This document shows positions 57,451 through 64,000 of a DNA stretch of 64,000 nt, piece after piece. Numbering within the stretch: the first letter of the stretch is position 1; every line of letters starts with the position of its first letter. Origin of the DNA: Rhypophila decipiens (taxonomy: Eukaryota > Ascomycota > Sordariomycetes > Sordariales > Naviculisporaceae); NCBI GenBank assembly GCA_033297075.1, contig MU858248.1, positions 1-64,000 on the forward strand, given 5' to 3'. The notes beneath the pieces are model-generated. The model did not search any database, was not told the DNA's origin, and was given only the letters and a program-made list of their open reading frames with translations. Made by a program: the position numbers and the translations under genes.

Positions 57451-58476
57451 TGGATAGGGTCAAGGCCAAGTCTCCGGGGAAGGAGGACGTAGATCTGGTA
57501 GGGAATGGTAACTCGTCCTTTAGGAGTCGTCTGGGGTGGTCAAGTTGATTAAGACGGTTTCAGATGGGAATTCATAGTCCACCGGGGGTACTAGAAATGC
57601 CTTCTAGGCCGGTTTTATAGAGTGTATTTCAGACCTTCCCCCCGTAGTGTTTAGTAGTATTAGCCAGCCTTTAAGCCTGAGGGCATGCTCTCTTTATCGT
57701 TGTACCTGGTTAAAACATAACTAGGAGGCGCCATATCTTTGTAACTTTGTGATTATAATCCCTCCCTTAACCAAAAAGATATTGGAAAAGCTCGATAGTT
57801 ATATCTAACATCTAGTCCTGTCGTTTTGCTCAAGACAGATAAGTTAAGGGTTGAAGAGAAGAGAAAATCATTTAATGCTTTATTTCTATAAGGTGAGCAG
57901 GATAGTCTGTTCTGGCCCTGGGAAGTGTATCTTCAGTTCGCTAGAGTCTTTATTATACAGAATGTATGGTAAAAGGAGTATGTTACCGGTGGAAGAGTAA
58001 CTGCAATGTAGAATAGAGCCGGGAGAACTGGAGAGAAATGTCGCGAGATGTCGTTTTACCAGTGAGCAACACATGACCAAAACAATATATAGGGCAAACA
58101 TTTCTGTTGATGAAACTGAGGTTTCTGCTGTTCTATCATAATTATGAGTCTAGGAAACCCTCATTTCAGTGGGTGAGGTTCTGTATCTGAGTGTCCACCG
58201 CAGTCTGGTGGACTCAGTCGTGAATAGCACAGGGCTGTGTTGATGTTCTGCCTTGTATGGAGCATTCACAAGCTGCAAAAGGAAAACCTTGCCTTTAACA
58301 TTGAAGGTCAATATACCATACCAGCCTTGCATTAAACTCAATGTCCTTGTTGACAAACATGCATCATTTCACCCTTGGTCGCCTGCCAGCCTGGGCCCGG
58401 GTACGACAGCTGCACCCGCTCCTGCTCTGTCCTCCGAACCCAACCCTCCCCGACCTAGATGAATCCATTACAGCAC
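57451..58476. other. Intergenic region
   Basis: About 1 kb, AT-rich in its second half. No gene or clear repeat seen. Confidence 0.4.
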
Positions 58477-60177
58477 TCACACCGGCGCAGAGATCCACTT
58501 CTTCCCCAAAATACAAGCATCATCCACCTCAGCGGCACTGACATTCCTCGCCAAAACATCATGGGCAGCAATCCTAACCATCCATTTCCCATCCTTCACC
58601 TCCTCCTCCCCTTCTGCATCGCCATACGCCAACCACCCCTTCTTTCTCGGTCCATTCTCAGGATCTTTCATAAACTCGAGCACCCAATCCTGCATTCGTT
58701 CCGCAACCTCCCTCTGATAATCCGTCACTTTGTCCTCCCATCCATTACCCGATTGTCCCCCCTTGTCGTCTAGATAACTTGCTGACCCATTCCCGCTCAT
58801 GTACTTCAACTGCCCTGCTCCCTCATCGGAAGTCGAAAGTAAAGGAGCAGCCCCGAACCGGCCCTCATAAGTCCCAAATACCATGGGGATATCACTCGCA
58901 TGATACGCCCCCATCCACCACAGCGGCGTGACACTGCTGAAATTACCCGAGTATTCATATCTATACGTCGTGATGTTCAACCTCTGTCTCACGGAGGTAG
59001 AATTACTCGACAGGCAGACAAAGATACCCACTGTCCCCGCGTCGACGCTAGGCTGGTAAGGACCCTCTGTTAGGTTGCTGATGGGGTATTTGTACAAGGT
59101 AGATTGTTCGTTTGAGGTGAGGGATATTATCGTGGGTACTTTTGCCAGACCCCCGTTTAGAGCTCGTTTCGTGTAATTCCTAAAGACGGTGACTTCGTCT
59201 GGGGAGGGGCGAAAATTCAGACTTGGTTTTGTGGAATTGTCGCGGTACTGGCCTATGTAATTCTGGATCAGGGTCATTGGGATCTGGCGCATGCAGTTTA
59301 TTTCTGCGAGGGCATCGAGCGGGAAGTCACAGCCTAGATTCTTTGCTACAAAGGTAAAGTTTGAGTGGGCGGGATCGGGCGGGTTGATGGCGACTTGGGC
59401 GGTCCCGGACATGAGGTAGAGGGAATTGATCAGCGGCTCGTCGGACCAGGCGTGGGCGACCATGTCGGCTGCTACTCCGCCTGCGGACTGGCCCCAGAGT
59501 GTTATTCGGCTGTTGTCGCCGCCGAAGAATCCAATGTTGGAATGGACCCATTCGAGCGCCATTCGAGCGTCGTAGAGGCCTACGTTGTGCGTGTCGAGGC
59601 CAGCCGCCCAGGGAAAGCCGGCGATGTTGACGCGGTAGTTGGTTGTTACTACTATGTGCGACTGGGAGCGTGATATCCAGGGGGTGGGCTTTTGGTAGGG
59701 CACATCGACGCCGCCGGCTTGGAAGTCACCGCCTGGGAGGAAAAGCGCGACGGGGAGGTTGTCTGAGGTCGCGTTGAGGGGCGCCCAGATGGCCAGGTAG
59801 AGGCAGTCTTCGGACGAAGACTGGGACATTGCGCCCGCTTGGAGGGATTGGCCGTAGGAGCGGACTGCGAAATCGGCTATGGTGGTTGTCCATGCTGATG
59901 CGTTTTTGGAAAGGTATTGTGGGCAGGCTGGGGGGAAGCGGTAGGAGTAGGTGTGTTTGAGGGAGGGAGATATGGCTACGGGGGGAAGCCATCGTCGAGG
60001 GCCGACTGGGGGGAGGGCGTAGGGTATGGAGCGGAACTGGCGCACGTTGGGAAACTGAGCGTCTATGAGGCCGGTGAAGATGCCCGTGTTGGTTTTGACC
60101 GTGAGGGGGTCATCGGTGACGATAACGGCCCGACAGAGGCTGGCGAGGAGAAGAAGGACGGGCAGCGGGGAAAACAT
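58477..60177 (-). CDS. Secreted type-B carboxylesterase/lipase
   Basis: Single exon, 566 aa, normal length for the family. The signal peptide is MFSPLPVLLLLASLCRAVIV. Alpha/beta-hydrolase landmarks follow in order: TGIFTGLID, FRSIPYALPPVG, SEDCLYLAIWAP (the conserved EDCLyLn motif), PVALFLPGGDFQAGG (oxyanion-hole region), DARMALEWVHSNIGFFGGD, then the nucleophile elbow GQSAGG. The acidic residue is probably in SLTSNEQSTLY and the His in GAYHASDIPMVFG. Several N-x-S/T sites suggest glycosylation. It should hydrolyse carboxylic esters outside the cell; the natural substrate is unknown. No intron is needed. Confidence 0.92.
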   Translation of the reverse strand: MFSPLPVLLLLASLCRAVIVTDDPLTVKTNTGIFTGLIDAQFPNVRQFRSIPYALPPVGPRRWLPPVAISPSLKHTYSYRFPPACPQYLSKNASAWTTTIADFAVRSYGQSLQAGAMSQSSSEDCLYLAIWAPLNATSDNLPVALFLPGGDFQAGGVDVPYQKPTPWISRSQSHIVVTTNYRVNIAGFPWAAGLDTHNVGLYDARMALEWVHSNIGFFGGDNSRITLWGQSAGGVAADMVAHAWSDEPLINSLYLMSGTAQVAINPPDPAHSNFTFVAKNLGCDFPLDALAEINCMRQIPMTLIQNYIGQYRDNSTKPSLNFRPSPDEVTVFRNYTKRALNGGLAKVPTIISLTSNEQSTLYKYPISNLTEGPYQPSVDAGTVGIFVCLSSNSTSVRQRLNITTYRYEYSGNFSSVTPLWWMGAYHASDIPMVFGTYEGRFGAAPLLSTSDEGAGQLKYMSGNGSASYLDDKGGQSGNGWEDKVTDYQREVAERMQDWVLEFMKDPENGPRKKGWLAYGDAEGEEEVKDGKWMVRIAAHDVLARNVSAAEVDDACILGKKWISAPV

Positions 60178-60755
60178 GTTGCTCAGTAGCTGGTATTAGC
60201 CCAGCTCCAAAAGGAGGAATGATCACTGGGACGGGCTGTGAACCGGGAAGCTGGATCTTTCTCATTTTCATCCCCGCGATGTTGGGGAACTGACTCTATT
60301 TATTATACCTCCACTTACAGGGACCTCAAAGTAGCAAGGTAGCTTCGAGAGAGCTTCCCCGCGGTAGACAAACCGGCAATCACATTCTAGCTGCCATGAC
60401 CGCATGGCAAACCCGTTGAACTCAAATTCCATTCCCGGTAATGCAACCGACAACTCCCTTGGGCCGTCATGGGGGCAGCTGGAATTGTCAACAACCGCGG
60501 CAGCATGGCTGGCAAGGTAACGCGGGCAAGCTCCTCATTGGAGGTGCCGCGACTCGTCATAGTAACCTTCCATTGTAGGTAGGTAGGGACGCAAGAGCAT
60601 ACTGCTGCTCCATGTGCCCGGTTAAACAAGGTTGCATGCTATAATATGCTGCCCGATATTACATACGGTAACTGTCACCGGTCCCGAGATTCTGTACGTA
60701 TGGTCAAGCTTCACTAATAGATTGACTTGGCTCTGTGACTAAAGGACAGAGACAG
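60178..60755. other. Promoter region of the carboxylesterase
   Basis: 578 bp between the esterase start and the 3' end of the TPR-ankyrin-TIR-like gene. Nothing further seen. Confidence 0.4.
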
Positions 60756-63105
60756 CTACCACTCCGGCTCCGAATTGACACGTCTAACACGCTCCAAGAG
60801 GCTCGTCTGCCGTTCCAAAAATAGCACCTTGGGCCTGTCGGTCTCGTAGCTGAGCTTCTTGTCGACCATGCGCAAGTATATGTATGTTCTTTTTCTTAGA
60901 CGCCATTCCGGAGCATCGTCGTCCTTGTTCTCTGTGCTTCCAATCTCAATGCCATCTGCTTTGGTTTTATCCCCAGCGTCACTGTCGGCATCGCGACCGT
61001 CGTCGTCGTTTGTGCCATAAGGCACTTGCTCGAGCCATTCGTGTAATTCGTATCCCGTCCGGAGCGTCTGGATCATGGATGCCTCGACGCAGCACCATGC
61101 CCGGTCAAAGTAGGTCTCGTCGTGAAGGGTGATGACGGCGTCGCATTGCGCAATTACGAGCGGGAGGGAAGCGACGCCGGCAGCGGGATTGTCCTGGTCG
61201 ACGCAGGCAAAGTCCTGTTCAGGTTCAAAGATTAGCGAAGCCAGTTCCAGAGTCCGGGCTAGGAAGACGTACCATCCAAATAAACAACTTCTCCCTTGAC
61301 ACAAAGCCTTTCTTCCTCTCAAGATAAGCCTCGATCGCATCAACCATTCTCTTGTACTGCGTTCTGTCCTTGTCATCAGGCGAATCCAGGCTCCCGTCGT
61401 TGTTGATCCACCGATAAGAAAAGAAGACGACAAACTCGCCGTCATCGCCGCCTTCATCATTCCCAGTTGATGCCTCAAACGGCCGAGCCAAGCCGTCACT
61501 ACTCCTAGGCAGCCGTCCAAACTGAACGAAATCTTGATAAGAGATCACCTTGAACGGATCAAACATGCCCTCCATGCCCGTTTCCTCGGCCAAAGCGCGG
61601 GAATACATCCTCCTCAGACCCCTCAATGCCTGCCGCCTAACAACTCGATTCTTAGCCAACGTCTCTTCATCATGTTTCCATCCCTCAACCGCCTCATAAC
61701 CCCTCATCAACTCGGGCCTGAAGACCTCCTGGAAAATCTCGCGGTACCCCTTTCTCAATCTACTTTGCGCTTTCAAATTCTCAACTTGTTTGCCAGACAT
61801 GTTCCGCCCCGTTCTAGCGCGGTATTGCTTTCGCAATCCTGTAATGATAATCTCCTCGGCCTCGGTATCCCCGGAGAAGATGGCATAGTCCAGCGCCGTA
61901 TACCCACTCTTAAGATCCGTAGCCTCAAAGTCCGCTCCGGCATCGACCAACTCCTTTAGATACTCGCGATGTTCAGTGCAAGGTTCCATAGCCAATGCAA
62001 TCGCCGCGGTGGCGACTTCATATGGCGGAACAGTTTCCGGTGATGGCAGATACTTGGCTTCTGACCCAAATTGTTCGAGCGCTAGGGTCCTGTCCTTTTC
62101 GGCAGTCTCAGTGTCGACCTCCCCCAAAGAAGCCTGCATCTCAGACCATCGCAGCAAAGCCCGTCCGTAAAAAAACCTCGACAGAGAGATAACCGACTTC
62201 CAATAAGCAAGGTCAACACCCTTTCTGGCATAGTCGATGGCATTCTTCAAGTGATGTTTCTTGCTCTCCGTGCTCGTGTTGAGATCAGCCAGGGCAGTGT
62301 GACACAGCGAGAGTCGTGAGTAGGCAATGCACTGCCAGCAGATGGCCTGGAGGTTGCGTGAGCTACCCCCATGCCCGCCGGATTCCGCATCTGCAATATC
62401 CTCGGCGAATTTCAGCCGCTCCCGGAGTTGAGACATGGCTTGGTGCAGTAAGTCCTTCGCCATTTGCTTGATTTCCTTCTCCTTAGTCTCAGACTTGGGA
62501 TTGGTAACCTCCAAGTCTTCTGCTTCGACTAGAATCTGCAACGCCCGCTGGTAATTCGCCATTCCTAGATTCCCGGCAGCTCGACAGACAACGCGCTTCC
62601 AGTAGTAGGCTTTATGATAATCGTCTTGATGCTCCACCCTCATTTTGTTGGCCAGCGTATAGAGTCTTGAAAACGTGGCGCGGGCTTCTTCATGGCGGTC
62701 GGTAAGACGGTAGACTGTGCCTAGCTCGGCCTCAATCAGCACGTTCTTTTTGTCGTTGGTCGATCCGGGCAGGGAATCTGCTAGGGCGAGGGCTTCCTTG
62801 AGGTATTGCACGGCCATGGTGTACCGGCCCATGAGCCGGTTAACCCAGCCTATGTTGCCTAGGACTTCATATTTCAGGTCTGCGAGAGACGGGTTCGTCT
62901 CGCACATGTGTAGGCAGTTGGTGAATGCTTGGAGGGCATATTCAAAGGATGAGCCGTCCAGGTGGGTGCGGCCGTTGAGCTGTTCGTCGAAAAAGGCGCG
63001 GCGCAGGACTTGTTCGGGGGTTGGCTTTCTGGTGTAAGGATTGTCGGGCATAGCATTGTCGGACATGTTGTCGGGCATGTCGGAGTCGTCTGATGGCCAG
63101 CACAT
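60756..63105 (-). CDS. TPR-ankyrin protein with C-terminal TIR-like domain
   Basis: Two exons, 61273-63105 and 60756-61214, phase 0, giving 763 aa. The 59-bp intron has GTACGT, a GCTAATC branch and GAACAG. Residues about 30-330 are helical repeats of TPR type (ALQAFTNCLHMCETNP, YLKEALALADSLPG, ARATFSRLYTLANKM). One to two ankyrin units follow (SGYTALDYAIFSGDTEAEEII). The C-terminal domain starts FVVFFSYRW and continues SREKLFIWMDFACVDQDNPA, LPLVIAQCDAVITL and FDRAWCCVEASM. This is the order of TIR/TIR-like domains, with WCxxE holding the Glu that is catalytic in NAD-cleaving TIRs. There is no NB-ARC/NACHT domain. ATG 63105 was preferred; an in-frame ATG at 63405 would add 100 poorly structured residues. 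A role in non-self recognition or cell death is inference. Confidence 0.8.
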
Positions 63106-64000
63106 TTTGGATGCTTGGTCTTGGGCTGATGGTGCGTGGTTGGACCTTGACGGGTTCTGGCGAGAGTTGCTTGCCGTGGTTGAAGAAGTAGGGGGAGGGT
63201 GAGATATATAGAACGTGTGAACTAGGCAGATGTTTTGGGCACAAAGATTAAACTCGGAGACCTCCTCGATACTTGGCAAGTGGGCCAAGCTCATGGCATT
63301 GGAGATGAACTCGACTTGGATGGAGGCCGCGCATTTGGAACTTGGGGTTAGCGGCACGTAAAGAACCTTGCATGAGCTGTAACGGCCTGGGAAGGGTTTA
63401 GCCAATGGGGGATTTTAGGCCTGCGCAGGAACTGATCAGGAGTCGTCGCCGCCTGAAGACACCATGCGATCGCCTTCCGAGCTCAGCTCGGCCCATGAAG
63501 CGACTCAGCTGGCTCGGATCCTGGCTGACAGCCATCCTGTCTTGTCCTGCGTGTCTGCCTCTATTCATGATCAACAAGAGACGACGGTTTTGCGTGTAAT
63601 TGCTTGTAAATTTCGTCCCCTGTCATCAGACTCTGCCTTGGCCGAAAAAACAATGTTATCGATGCCACCTTGCCGAACGAATCGCAGTAAACTGTAGGCA
63701 GTCCATATTTGATAACACACGACCAGCGAAAAATGGTTCAATCATTAGGGTGTCTGCGATGATACAGAGCATCTCGCCTGCCATGCTGTCCGCAATAAAA
63801 AGCAAGATGCCAAGAAAGCCAAGCGTAGATCAGGCTGTCTTCCGAGGCCTCCCTCGCCGCGGGGCAGCCGACTGTCGCTGCCTCTTTAAATCATCGCAGA
63901 GTAATAATATGTCTGGAGTCAAATAAAACGCCAATCTGATTGCCGACATGCAAAAGTCAGTTGCAACGTTCATCAGAGAACAATCTGGAAAGTATCCAAA
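63106..64000. other. Upstream region at window end
   Basis: About 900 bp upstream of the TPR-ankyrin-TIR-like gene, including a possible N-terminal extension or 5' leader to 63405. No other gene is supported. Confidence 0.4.

Overview
The window is nuclear DNA of a filamentous ascomycete (Pezizomycotina; the class cannot be fixed from the sequence alone). The evidence is many short introns (about 50-100 bp, a few near 200) with GTAAGT/GTGAGT donors and CTAAC/CTGAC branch sites, a Zn2Cys6 regulator, a fungal delta-12 desaturase, small secreted cysteine-rich proteins, and RIP-like transitions in a repeat. Gene models below were spliced by eye; exon phases were checked for each one.

The centre of the window (12.0-32.2 kb) is a complete galactosaminogalactan (GAG) exopolysaccharide cluster. 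It holds a 2668-residue membrane glycosyltransferase (gtb3), a UDP-sugar 4-epimerase (uge3), a spherulin-4/GH135 hydrolase (sph3), a membrane-anchored GH114 endo-galactosaminidase (ega3) and a secreted polysaccharide deacetylase (agd3). Established work in Aspergillus says Uge3 supplies UDP-Gal/UDP-GalNAc, Gtb3 polymerises and exports, Agd3 partly deacetylates the chain so it becomes cationic and sticky, and Sph3 and Ega3 cut it. Here the cluster also carries a three-exon, eight-cysteine small secreted protein gene between uge3 and sph3. It has a 22-bp minisatellite in front of sph3 and an 11-bp inverted repeat in the shared ega3/agd3 promoter region.

Left flank (0-11 kb): a REX-type exonuclease with eroded catalytic motifs, an ankyrin fragment, a multi-lesion membrane-protein pseudogene, a DUF2306 membrane protein, and a Zn2Cys6 regulator convergent with a DHA2-type MFS exporter. 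Right flank (32-47 kb): a DUF1295 reductase-like membrane protein, an AT-rich stretch with a 350-bp MITE with 8-bp target duplications, a small PD-(D/E)XK-like protein, a conserved membrane protein, a delta-12 desaturase, an ankyrin/membrane protein and a frameshifted membrane-protein relic.

The last part (47-64 kb) is gene-poor. It contains a tentative four-exon gene holding telomere-like repeats, a CYSTM-like small protein, a second eight-cysteine secreted protein, a decayed gene with a 30-bp repeat, a secreted type-B carboxylesterase, and a TPR-ankyrin-TIR-like protein that resembles fungal non-self-recognition or immune-type proteins. No tRNA, rRNA or CRISPR array was found.
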